From the NCBI GenBank assembly GCA_029239575.1, contig JARBUP010000029.1, positions 1 through 16,962 of the forward strand: DNA of 16,962 nt. The letters are read 5' to 3'. Below are positions 1 to 6,287 of this stretch, one piece after another (position 1 is the first letter of the stretch; each line of letters starts with the position of its first letter). The translations under genes and the position numbers were made by a program. The notes below the pieces were generated by a model. The model was not told the origin of the DNA, did no database searches, and worked only from the letters and a program-made list of their open reading frames with translations. Origin of the DNA: Bacillota bacterium (GTDB lineage: Bacteria; Bacillota; Clostridia; Tissierellales; Sedimentibacteraceae).

Positions 1-20
1 AACCATAGGGTTCCATAGCG

Positions 21-43
21 AAAGCATCGAAGATGCTTTTTTA
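21..43 (+). terminator. Intrinsic terminator of an upstream gene outside the window
   Basis: AAAGCATC (21-28) and GATGCTTT (32-39) form an 8-bp stem around a GAA loop, followed by a short T run. It should end transcription of a gene lying left of the window. Bases 1-20 may be the tail of that gene or its 3' UTR; nothing there can be identified. Confidence 0.7.
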
Positions 44-46
44 TAT

Positions 47-75
47 TTGACAATAAACTATATGGAATGTATAAT
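47..75 (+). promoter_or_regulatory. Consensus sigma-A promoter of mnmA
   Basis: TTGACA (47-52) and TATAAT (70-75) are separated by exactly 17 bp, matching the housekeeping consensus at all twelve positions. The expected start of transcription is near 82, giving a leader of about 60 nt before mnmA. Confidence 0.85.
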
Positions 76-100
76 AAAAATACATAATTAGAATTATTAA

Positions 101-125
101 AACAGGACAAATTGTCCTGTTTTTT
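101..125 (+). promoter_or_regulatory. Terminator-like hairpin in the mnmA leader
   Basis: AACAGGAC (101-108) pairs with GTCCTGTT (114-121) around AAATT, followed by a T run to 125. It lies downstream of the consensus promoter and upstream of the mnmA ribosome site (AGGAGA, 131-136). It therefore looks like an intrinsic terminator inside the leader. It could be an attenuator, could produce a short RNA of about 45 nt, or could be a protein-binding palindrome. No alternative antiterminator pairing is obvious. Confidence 0.55.
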
Positions 126-141
126 AGAATAGGAGAAACAA

Positions 142-1221
142 ATGAAGAAAAAAGTTATGGTTGGCATGAGCGGAGGAGTTGATTCATCTGTTGCGGCAGT
201 TTTGTTGAGAGATCAAGGCTATGATATCTGTGGTACAACTTTAAAATTGTTCAACAATGAAGATGTTCAAACTTCATGTAGTACAAGAACTTGCTGTTCT
301 TTAGAAGATGTGGAAGATGCCAGAAGCGTTTGTTATAAATTAGGAATAGAACATTTTGTATTTAATTTTGGAGATGCATTTAAAGATGAAGTTATGCAGA
401 AATTTGCTGACTTTTACAAAGAAGGAAAAACTCCAAATCCATGTATAGATTGCAACAGATATATTAAGTTTTCTAAGCTTATTCAAAGAGCTGTTTTAAT
501 GGAAAAAGATTATATCGCAACTGGTCATTATGCTCAAATTGAATTTGATAATGGTAGTGGTAGATATCTTTTGAAAAAGGGCGTTGATTTAACAAAAGAC
601 CAAAGCTATGTTTTATATGTTTTAAATCAATATGATTTAGCAAGAACTCTTCTTCCATTAGGAAAAATGAATAAAACGGATATAAGAGCTATAGCAGAAG
701 AAAGAGGTTTAATAAATGCACGTAAACCTGATAGTCAAGATATTTGTTTTGTACAGGACGGAGATTATGCAGGTTTCTTAGAAAACAAAATGGGTATTGA
801 ATCAAAGCCGGGTAATTTTGTTGATACACAGGGAAAAATTTTAGGTAAACACAAGGGAATAATCCATTATACAATAGGACAAAGAAAAGGTCTTGGATTA
901 GCCCTAAAAGAACCTGGTTTTGTAGTAGATAAAAATAAAACTACAAATACTGTTACAATTGGTTCATCTGAAGATTTACTTTCTGACAGATTAATAGTTG
1001 AAGATTTAAATATGATTTCAATTGAAAGCTTACAATCACCTATGAAAGCATATGTGAAAACAAGATATTCTCAAAAAGAAACTGAAGCAACTTTATTTCC
1101 TTTAAGTGAAGATAAAATATTAGTTGAATTAAAAGGTAAACAAAGAGCTATTACACCGGGCCAAGCAGCTGTCTTTTATGACGGCGACTATGTAATTGGT
1201 GGAGGAACAATAAGTAAATAA
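142..1221 (+). CDS. mnmA: tRNA-specific 2-thiouridylase MnmA
   Basis: MnmA uses ATP to adenylate U34 of tRNA Lys, Glu and Gln and then inserts sulfur to give 2-thiouridine, in the cytoplasm, with sulfur relayed from a cysteine desulfurase. The 359-residue length is normal for the family. The PP-loop ATP motif SGGVDSS is at residues 10-16. The two catalytic cysteines are visible as C101 in TPNPCIDC and C202 in DSQDICFV. A further cysteine cluster, TSCSTRTCCS, lies at about 44-53, a segment I recall from clostridial homologues. The C-terminal part keeps the HYTIGQRKGLG element. The start is set by AGGAGA at 131-136, five bases before ATG. It appears to be transcribed alone, with its own promoter and terminator, and no cysteine desulfurase or IscU-like gene is in view. 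Confidence 0.97.
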   Translation: MKKKVMVGMSGGVDSSVAAVLLRDQGYDICGTTLKLFNNEDVQTSCSTRTCCSLEDVEDARSVCYKLGIEHFVFNFGDAFKDEVMQKFADFYKEGKTPNPCIDCNRYIKFSKLIQRAVLMEKDYIATGHYAQIEFDNGSGRYLLKKGVDLTKDQSYVLYVLNQYDLARTLLPLGKMNKTDIRAIAEERGLINARKPDSQDICFVQDGDYAGFLENKMGIESKPGNFVDTQGKILGKHKGIIHYTIGQRKGLGLALKEPGFVVDKNKTTNTVTIGSSEDLLSDRLIVEDLNMISIESLQSPMKAYVKTRYSQKETEATLFPLSEDKILVELKGKQRAITPGQAAVFYDGDYVIGGGTISK

Positions 1222-1229
1222 ATATTAGG

Positions 1230-1267
1230 TGTTGCATTGTGATAAAAAGCATTGCAACATTTTTTTG
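1230..1267 (+). terminator. Intrinsic terminator of mnmA
   Basis: TGTTGCA (1230-1236) and TGCAACA (1253-1259) form a stem, followed by a run of seven or eight T. Confidence 0.75.
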
Positions 1268-1299
1268 TTTTAATTTCTGAATGCTGGGTATTATTAATA

Positions 1300-1305
1300 T
1301 ATAAT
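1300..1305 (+). promoter_or_regulatory. Possible -10 box for the pirin gene
   Basis: A TATAAT hexamer lies 118 bp upstream of the pirin start codon. No good -35 box is present at the right distance (CTGAAT or TCTGAA at best). If it is used, the repeat copy at 1318-1347 would lie in the 5' UTR. Confidence 0.3.
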
Positions 1306-1317
1306 GGTTATTACCAA

Positions 1318-1347
1318 AAGGATCCTTCGTTATCACTCAGGATGACA
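1318..1347 (-). repeat. Solitary copy of the dispersed palindromic repeat, long subtype
   Basis: Read on the minus strand this is TGTCATCCTGAG...GAAGGATCCTT, the same family as the repeats around the GIY-YIG gene. It has the longer centre (GAGTGATAACG) shared with the copies at 9048 and 14362. It lies between genes, upstream of the pirin gene. Confidence 0.7.
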
Positions 1348-1422
1348 AGACGCAGATATTTAACTTGTTGGGTTATAAGCAATGTAATGATTTAAAATTC
1401 ATAAATTAATATTGGAGGATAT

Positions 1423-2259
1423 ATGAAGATTAGAGAAATAAAAAAGATAGTTACTGGTGTAAGAGCAGTTGATGGTGCTGGAGTAAAATTAGTTAGAGTA
1501 ATTGGTCATAATGATGTTAATGATTTTGATCCGTTTTTAATGTTTGATGCTTTTGACTCAGTAAACCCAGAAGATTATACAAAAGGTTTCCCATGGCATC
1601 CGCATAGAGGAATTGAAACAATTACATATTTAATAAAAGGCGATATTGAACATCAGGATAGCTTAGGAAACAAAGGTAGTATTTTAGATGGTTGTTGCCA
1701 ATGGATGACTGCTGGAAGTGGTGTAATGCATCAAGAAATGCCTAAAGCATCGGATAGAATGTTGGGCGCACAATTGTGGCTGAATCTCCCAAAAGAAAAT
1801 AAAATGACCAATCCAAATTATTGTGATATTAAATCTGAGATGGTTCCTGAAGTTGAAGAAGAAGGTGTAACTGTTAGAGTTATTTCTGGAGATTATAAAG
1901 GAAAATCAAGCTCCGTTTATGGGGATTATGTAAAAATGCTTTATTTAGATGTGGATATGAAACCTGATACAGAATGGAATATTAATATAAAAGAAGAAAA
2001 TACATTATTTATTTATATTGTTGAAGGTGAAGGAAGTTTTGGAAAATCAAGCGATATACTACAAAGTAAAAGGGCATTGCTTTTTGATGATGGAAATGAA
2101 TTTAAAGTAAAATCATCGGAGAATGGAATTAGATTTTTCTTATTTGCTGCAAAACCTTTAAAAGAACCTATTTCATGGGGCGGTCCTATAGTTATGAACA
2201 CAAGAGAAGAATTAAATAAAGCTTTTGAAGAACTTGAAAATGGAACTTTTATTAAATAA
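1423..2259 (+). CDS. Pirin-family bicupin protein
   Basis: This 278-residue protein matches the pirin/YhhW family, bicupins with one metal site in the N-terminal cupin. Some members have quercetin 2,3-dioxygenase activity; in most bacteria the role is unknown. All four metal ligands are present: H59 and H61 in WHPHRG, and H103 and E105 in VMHQEM. The context HRGIETITYLIKG is typical. The C-terminal pirin domain with GGPIVMNT follows. TTGGAGGAT at 1412-1420 gives a strong ribosome site five or six bases before ATG. The gene appears to stand alone and is convergent with rubredoxin across a shared terminator. Catalytic function cannot be assigned from sequence. Confidence 0.92.
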   Translation: MKIREIKKIVTGVRAVDGAGVKLVRVIGHNDVNDFDPFLMFDAFDSVNPEDYTKGFPWHPHRGIETITYLIKGDIEHQDSLGNKGSILDGCCQWMTAGSGVMHQEMPKASDRMLGAQLWLNLPKENKMTNPNYCDIKSEMVPEVEEEGVTVRVISGDYKGKSSSVYGDYVKMLYLDVDMKPDTEWNINIKEENTLFIYIVEGEGSFGKSSDILQSKRALLFDDGNEFKVKSSENGIRFFLFAAKPLKEPISWGGPIVMNTREELNKAFEELENGTFIK

Positions 2260-2264
2260 AAAAT

Positions 2265-2294
2265 AATAATGCAATGGTAATCCATTGCATTATT
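2265..2294. terminator. Bidirectional terminator between pirin and rubredoxin genes
   Basis: A 13-bp perfect stem, AATAATGCAATGG (2265-2277) with CCATTGCATTATT (2282-2294), encloses a 4-nt loop. T-rich and A-rich flanks on the two sides allow it to serve both convergent genes. Confidence 0.85.
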
Positions 2295-2305
2295 TATTCT
2301 AAAAA

Positions 2306-2467
2306 TTATTCTATTTCTGAAAATTCTTCTTTACCAGCTCCACAAACTGGGCAAACCCAATCTTCTGGAATATCAGCAAAAGCAGTTCCTGGTTCTACAC
2401 CATTATCTGGGTCGCCTTCTACTGGATCATAAACATATCCGCATGGATCGCATTCATATTTTTTCAT
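2306..2467 (-). CDS. Rubredoxin
   Basis: A 53-residue minus-strand gene. Rubredoxin is a small cytoplasmic electron carrier with one Fe bound by four cysteines; in anaerobes it often serves oxygen and superoxide detoxification. The translation begins MKKYECDPCGYVYDP and contains ADIPEDWVCPVCGAGK. The iron ligands are C6 and C9 (CDPC) and C39 and C42 (CPVC), in the standard CxxC...CPxCG pattern, with the usual GYVYDP, PGT and DW elements. Length is normal. AGGAGG (complement of 2473-2478) lies five bases before ATG. It has its own promoter and converges on the pirin gene. The partner oxidoreductase is not in the window. Confidence 0.96.
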   Translation of the reverse strand: MKKYECDPCGYVYDPVEGDPDNGVEPGTAFADIPEDWVCPVCGAGKEEFSEIE

Positions 2468-2505
2468 AAATTCCTCCTGATATGATAAATTTTGTTACTA
2501 CTTCT

Positions 2506-2533
2506 ATTTTAATATAATAAATCAATTTGTCAA
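2506..2533 (-). promoter_or_regulatory. Sigma-A promoter of the rubredoxin gene
   Basis: On the minus strand, TTGACA (2528-2533) and TAAAAT (2506-2511) are separated by 16 bp, about 40 bp upstream of the rubredoxin start codon. Confidence 0.7.
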
Positions 2534-2624
2534 TTATAATTATAAATTAAAATAAAGTAAAATATAAGTTTGTTCAATTAAATCTTTTTTATGTAATAAA
2601 ACTTTATAGACAATAATTGGTATG

Positions 2625-2633
2625 TGGTATAAT
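2625..2633 (+). promoter_or_regulatory. Extended -10 promoter of the esterase operon
   Basis: TGGTATAAT is a perfect extended -10 element (TGn plus TATAAT) 38 bp before the esterase start. The -35 region is weak (TAGACA at 2607-2612 with only 15 bp spacing), as is common with extended -10 promoters. Confidence 0.6.
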
Positions 2634-2671
2634 ATATATAATAAAATAAAAAATTAAAGTTGAGGGTAATC

Positions 2672-3643
2672 ATGGCTATAAATAAAGTTGTCAGGGCTGC
2701 ACTTAAAGCAATTTCATATAAAGAAATTGACGTAAAGGAAAACTATAACCTAAAGAGAAATTTAGTAAATTTGTCCCATATACATTATTTAAAGCCTTTG
2801 TACAACTCGTGGGATCATGAGGTATATTCAAAAGATCATAAAATTCCCGTAAGAATATATGCTCCTGATAATGATAAAGATTATCCATATATACCTGATA
2901 ATAACGGAGAGTATCCTGAAGTGGATTATCCATTTTTATTGTTTTTCCATGGTGGTGGATGGGTTACTGGAAATATAGATTCCTATAACAAAGTTTGTAC
3001 AAATATGGCAAGAAGAACTAAAAGGATGGTTGTTTCTGTTGATTACAGATTAGCACCTGAATATAGGTTTCCAAATGCGTTACATGATTGCTATGAAGTA
3101 GCTAAAGTGTTAAAAGATGTATTAGAGCGTTCTAATTCAAAGGACAAAAGTATTGTGATAATGGGAGATAGCGCAGGTGGAAATTTAGCTGCAGCTTTAT
3201 CTTTAATGGCTCGTGATAAAAATGAGTTTCGTATTGATAAGCAAATACTTTTATATCCATCGACATATAACGATCACAGTTTTAATTCTCCATTTGAATC
3301 AGTTCGTGAAAATGGTACTGATTATTTATTAACAGCAAAAACAATTAATGATTATATAGATTTATATAAAAGTAGTGATGATGATTTGCAAAATCCTTAT
3401 TTTGCACCTTTGTTAGCAGAAGATTTATCTTATCAACCTGAAACGTTAATAATAACTGCTGAATACGATCCTCTTAGGGATGAAGGAGAGGAATTTGGGA
3501 AAAAATTAAGAGAAGCAGGCAATAGTGTAGAAACATACAGAATAAAAGATGCACTTCATGGATTTTTTACTTTGCCACAAGTTTTTCCACAAGTAAAATT
3601 ATGTTATAATATAATAAACAGTTTTTTAAATAGCGAGGTGTAA
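2672..3643 (+). CDS. Alpha/beta hydrolase of the hormone-sensitive-lipase (Aes-like) type
   Basis: A 323-residue cytoplasmic carboxylesterase of the HSL/Aes family, expected to cleave short acyl or acetyl esters. The oxyanion-hole motif HGGGW is at 93-97, the nucleophile elbow GDSAGG at 165-170 with Ser167, the acid Asp266 in EYDPLRD, and the catalytic His296 in ALHGFF. VDYRLAPE is also typical. I place the start at ATG 2672, six bases after GAGG, rather than at an in-frame TTG four codons upstream that overlaps this ribosome site. It is the first gene of a three-gene operon: the acyltransferase-like gene begins five bases after its stop. This suggests deacylation and acylation acting on a shared substrate, which is inference. 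The substrate is unknown. Confidence 0.92.
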   Translation: MAINKVVRAALKAISYKEIDVKENYNLKRNLVNLSHIHYLKPLYNSWDHEVYSKDHKIPVRIYAPDNDKDYPYIPDNNGEYPEVDYPFLLFFHGGGWVTGNIDSYNKVCTNMARRTKRMVVSVDYRLAPEYRFPNALHDCYEVAKVLKDVLERSNSKDKSIVIMGDSAGGNLAAALSLMARDKNEFRIDKQILLYPSTYNDHSFNSPFESVRENGTDYLLTAKTINDYIDLYKSSDDDLQNPYFAPLLAEDLSYQPETLIITAEYDPLRDEGEEFGKKLREAGNSVETYRIKDALHGFFTLPQVFPQVKLCYNIINSFLNSEV

Positions 3644-3648
3644 TACTT

Positions 3649-4932
3649 ATGGCAAGGAAAAAAGCATCTGAGTGGAGCAAGTTAGATAATGCAGCTAAAA
3701 TATTTCCTGCAAATAGCATAAAAAGTGATACGAAAGTATTTAGATTTGCATGTGAATTAAAAGAAGAAGTTAATAAAGATATTCTGCAAAAAGCATTAAA
3801 TATAACTATTGAAGATTTCCCTCTTTTTAAATCGGTAATAAAAAGCGGGTTATTTTGGTATTATTTTGAAAGAAGCCATATAGAACCCTTAGTTAAAGAA
3901 GAAAATTTACCTCCATTAAGCCCTTTGTTTGATAAAAATAAAAAAGATTTGCTTTTTAGAGTAATGTATTATAGAAACAGAATAAGTTTTGAAGTTTACC
4001 ATGCTTTAACAGATGGAACAGGAGCATTACAATTTTTAAGAGCTCTTGTTTTTAAATATCTTTTAATAAAACATGCTGATGAATTAAAAGGAACAAATCC
4101 TGTTTTAGATTATGATGCTTCAAGATCACAAAAAAGTGATGACAGTTTTCAAAGATATAGAACTGAAAATAGTAAATTAATAGTAAAAAAAACTAAATTA
4201 AAAAAAGAAACGGCATATTTAATTAAGGGACTTAAAATTCCTGAATACAGATTAAAAGTAATAGAAGGAGTTATGCCAGTTAAAGATATTATTAAATTAT
4301 CTAAAGATTACGATACATCTTTAACAATTTTTTTAGCTGCTATACTCATGATTTCCATAAGCGAGGAAATGCCAACAAGACATAAAAAATACCCTGTTGT
4401 ACTTAATATTCCTGTTAATTTAAGAACTTATTTTAATTCTGAAACAGCGAGGAACTTTTTTGGTGTTATAAATGTAAGTTACAATTTTAATGAAAACAGC
4501 AGTGATTTAGCTGATGTAATTAAATCAGTGCAAAATAGTTTTAAAGAAAATTTGACTGCTGAAAATTTAAGTTCTCGCATAAATGCTCTTATGTCATTAG
4601 AACAAAATTATTTACTTAGAGCAATACCTTTAACATTTAAAAACTACGGTTTGAAAAAAGCTAATGATATATTTGATAAAGGTTGGACTTCTTCATTATC
4701 AAATGTAGGAAAAGTAGATATGCCACCAGAATTAAGGCCATATATTTCTTCTTTTGATGTTTTTGTAAGTACTAATAAACTTCAGGCATGTGCTTGTTCT
4801 TATGGGGATAAATTCAGAATAAGTTTTACATCTGCATTTGTGAGCTCTGATATATTAAGAAGGTTTTTCAGAAATTTAACTTCTTTGGGGTTAAATGTTG
4901 ATATTGTTGCCAATAAAATATATGAAGAATAG
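3649..4932 (+). CDS. Condensation-domain-like acyltransferase (alcohol acetyltransferase type)
   Basis: A 427-residue protein of the CoA-dependent acyltransferase superfamily that includes NRPS condensation domains, alcohol O-acetyltransferases and PapA5-like enzymes. The HxxxDG active-site motif is HALTDG, with His118 and Asp122. Further family-like elements are LDNAAKIFP near the N-terminus (12-20), IPVNLRTYF (254-262) and SNVGKV (351-356). No carrier-protein or adenylation domain is attached, so it is a free-standing acyl transfer enzyme rather than an NRPS module. The ribosome site GAGGTG (3635-3640) overlaps the end of the esterase gene. The next gene starts eight bases after the stop, with its ribosome site over the stop codon. 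The acyl donor and acceptor are unknown. Confidence 0.8.
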   Translation: MARKKASEWSKLDNAAKIFPANSIKSDTKVFRFACELKEEVNKDILQKALNITIEDFPLFKSVIKSGLFWYYFERSHIEPLVKEENLPPLSPLFDKNKKDLLFRVMYYRNRISFEVYHALTDGTGALQFLRALVFKYLLIKHADELKGTNPVLDYDASRSQKSDDSFQRYRTENSKLIVKKTKLKKETAYLIKGLKIPEYRLKVIEGVMPVKDIIKLSKDYDTSLTIFLAAILMISISEEMPTRHKKYPVVLNIPVNLRTYFNSETARNFFGVINVSYNFNENSSDLADVIKSVQNSFKENLTAENLSSRINALMSLEQNYLLRAIPLTFKNYGLKKANDIFDKGWTSSLSNVGKVDMPPELRPYISSFDVFVSTNKLQACACSYGDKFRISFTSAFVSSDILRRFFRNLTSLGLNVDIVANKIYEE

Positions 4933-4940
4933 GTGATAAA

Positions 4941-5606
4941 ATGAAATATTGCACAAAATGTAAAATAAATATAGTTGGAAAAAGAGAACAATGCCCTTTA
5001 TGCCAGGCAACATTATCGGGAATAGATGATGAACAACATGATGTTTTCCCAAAAATAACAACTGCTTATAAAGAACGTAGCATATTGTTTAAAATATTAA
5101 TTTTTATTTCAGTGGTTGTTGTTACTGTATCTATTGCTATGAATATATTGCTGCCCCAAAATGGAGCGTGGTCTTTGTTTATTATAGGAGCTATGGCATC
5201 AATTTGGACCACTACAATAACTGCATTAAACAAAAGACATAATTTAAATAAAAATATTGTTTATCAAGTTTTTGTTATATCAGTAATTTTAATTATATGG
5301 GATTATATGACTCATTGGAAGGGATGGTCAATTAATTATGCAATACCGTTCATGTGTGTTGCTGCAATGATTTTTATGTTTGTCGTTTCTAAAATTAGAA
5401 AAATGCATATTAATGATTATGTGCTTTATATAATTTTAAATGGGATTTTAGGGATAATCCCTGTAATATTTATTTTGACCGGCTTAACAAAGGTTTTATA
5501 TCCATCCTTAATATGCATAGTAACAAGTATAATTTCATTTTCTGCCCTTTTGATATTTGAATGGGAAACAATGATTTCAGAAATTAAAAAAAGACTGCAT
5601 ATATAA
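4941..5606 (+). CDS. Zinc-ribbon six-helix membrane protein (DUF6320-like)
   Basis: A 221-residue integral membrane protein. An N-terminal zinc ribbon has C4 and C7 (CTKC) and C18 and C21 (CPLC). It is followed by about six hydrophobic helices near 48-70, 76-95, 106-121, 132-150, 160-180 and 187-206. From memory this architecture corresponds to a family named DUF6320, often found beside the acyltransferase type encoded just upstream; I could not check this. AGGTGA at 4931-4936 overlaps the upstream stop and sets the ATG. No enzymatic motif is visible. It might anchor or regulate the two upstream enzymes at the membrane, which is inference. Confidence 0.8.
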   Translation: MKYCTKCKINIVGKREQCPLCQATLSGIDDEQHDVFPKITTAYKERSILFKILIFISVVVVTVSIAMNILLPQNGAWSLFIIGAMASIWTTTITALNKRHNLNKNIVYQVFVISVILIIWDYMTHWKGWSINYAIPFMCVAAMIFMFVVSKIRKMHINDYVLYIILNGILGIIPVIFILTGLTKVLYPSLICIVTSIISFSALLIFEWETMISEIKKRLHI

Positions 5607-5609
5607 AAA

Positions 5610-5673
5610 AAGATTCTTCTGCCGCTTAGAATGACAAAGTAACTGTCATCCTGAACAAAGTGAAGGATCTTAA
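5610..5673. repeat. Repeat inverted pair 1 (units R1 and R2)
   Basis: R1 (5610-5636) reads AAGATTCTTC...AGAATGACA. R2 (5645-5673) reads GTCATCCTGA...GAAGGATCTT in the opposite sense. They are joined by AAGTAAC (5637-5643) and can fold into a long imperfect hairpin. The 29 bases 5628-5656 are identical to 5702-5730 and to 6244-6272. Confidence 0.85.
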
Positions 5674-5684
5674 GAATAAAAGAA

Positions 5685-5747
5685 AATTCTTCGCTACACT
5701 CAGAATGACAAAGTAACTGTCATCCTGAACGAAGTGAAGGATCTTAA
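5685..5747. repeat. Repeat inverted pair 2 (units R3 and R4)
   Basis: R3 (5685-5710) reads AATTCTTCGC...AGAATGACA and R4 (5719-5747) reads GTCATCCTGA...GAAGGATCTT. They have the same joining sequence AAGTAAC and the same 29-base core as the other two pairs. The spacing from pair 1 is only 11 bp. Confidence 0.85.
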
Positions 5748-5783
5748 CAATTAAAAAAATATTCAACAAGAGTTTCTAAGGTT

Positions 5784-5812
5784 GTCATCCTGAGCAAAGC
5801 GAAGGATCTTAA
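5784..5812 (+). repeat. Single repeat unit R5 immediately upstream of the GIY-YIG gene
   Basis: GTCATCCTGAGC...GAAGGATCTTAA ends 11 bp before the TTG start codon and abuts its ribosome site (GGGGTGG). It is a lone right-hand unit with no partner. Confidence 0.8.
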
Positions 5813-5823
5813 GGGGTGGTAGT

Positions 5824-6102
5824 TTGTATTATGTGTATATATTAACCAATTGGAATAACAAGGTTTTATATACAGGTATAACTAATAATTTAGAGCGCCG
5901 ATTATATGAGCATAAAAACAAATTAGTAGAAGGGTTCACTTCAAAATATAATGTAAATAGATTGGTTTATTTTGATTATACTTCAGATGTAAACTCAGCA
6001 ATAACAAGAGAAAAAGAAATTAAAGGCTGGACTAGACAAAAGAAAAACCAACTAATAGAAAGTGTAAATCCAGAATGGAAAGATATTTCTAATGAGTTTT
6101 AA
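5824..6102 (+). CDS. Single-domain GIY-YIG nuclease
   Basis: A 92-residue stand-alone GIY-YIG (URI) domain protein, the type grouped as COG2827/YhbQ-like predicted endonucleases. The two signature tyrosine strands are YVYIL (3-7) and YTG (16-18). The likely catalytic arginine is R25 in LERRLYEH, with H30 following, and the probable metal-binding glutamate is E63 or E65 in TREKEIKGW. It ends with the usual NPEWKDIS. No DNA-binding module is fused. The start is a TTG preceded by GGGGTGG; no in-frame ATG gives a full domain. No clear promoter is seen, so it may depend on read-through from the upstream operon. It is enclosed by palindromic repeats, which suggests that the repeats may be its substrate or carrier. 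The molecular role of these small proteins is unsettled. Confidence 0.88.
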   Translation: MYYVYILTNWNNKVLYTGITNNLERRLYEHKNKLVEGFTSKYNVNRLVYFDYTSDVNSAITREKEIKGWTRQKKNQLIESVNPEWKDISNEF

Positions 6103-6118
6103 GAAAAAAATAAAAAAC

Positions 6119-6217
6119 AAGATTCTTCGCTCCGCTCAGAATGACAAAGAAAACAAGATTCTTCGCTCCGCTCAGAATGACAAAGAAAAAAGGTTCTTCT
6201 CTCCGCTTAGAATGACA
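6119..6217 (+). repeat. Tandem array of repeat units R6, R7 and R8
   Basis: Three same-orientation units at 6119-6146, 6155-6182 and 6190-6217, each AAGATTCTTC...AGAATGACA (AAGG in R8) followed by AAGAAAA-type linkers. With R9 they form a four-unit tandem with a 35-36 bp period. R6 and R7 are identical in the repeat part. R8 and R9 share CTCTCCGCTTAG, which suggests stepwise duplication. Confidence 0.85.
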
Positions 6218-6224
6218 AAGAAAA

Positions 6225-6287
6225 AAGATTCTTCTCTCCGCTTAGAATGACAAAGTAACTGTCATCCTGAACGAAGTGAAGGATCTT
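6225..6287. repeat. Repeat inverted pair 3 (units R9 and R10)
   Basis: R9 (6225-6252) and R10 (6261-6287) form an inverted pair with spacer AAGTAAC and the same 29-base core (6244-6272) as the pairs left of the nuclease gene. On the minus strand the hairpin is followed by TTTTTT (complement of about 6221-6226), so it also looks like the terminator of the MFS gene, whose stop codon it touches. Confidence 0.85.

Larger units (their letters stand above)
5610..6287 (+). mobile_element. Candidate REPIN-like cassette: GIY-YIG gene framed by palindromic repeats
   Basis: The interval contains one small nuclease gene and about ten copies of a single 26-29 bp repeat family, with little else. Order on the plus strand is: inverted pair, inverted pair, single copy, gene, three tandem copies, inverted pair. 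The left edge begins three bases after the stop codon of the membrane-protein gene. The right edge overlaps the stop codon of the MFS gene. No terminal inverted repeats of transposase type and no target duplication are evident. The claim of mobility is inference from the gene-plus-repeat architecture. Confidence 0.4.

Noticed and set aside
1..20. Possible tRNA or CDS tail at the left edge
   Set aside because: Twenty bases ahead of a terminator are too few to identify anything. No tRNA acceptor or T-arm pattern ending in CCA can be defended.
2660..2671. TTG start giving four extra residues for the esterase
   Set aside because: The TTG overlaps the GAGG that serves ATG 2672, and it has no upstream ribosome site of its own.
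5610..6287. CRISPR-like array of regularly spaced short repeats
   Set aside because: Spacing is 35 bp from start to start with nearly identical A-rich linkers of 7-8 bp, so there are no unique spacers. Orientation is mixed and no cas gene is present.
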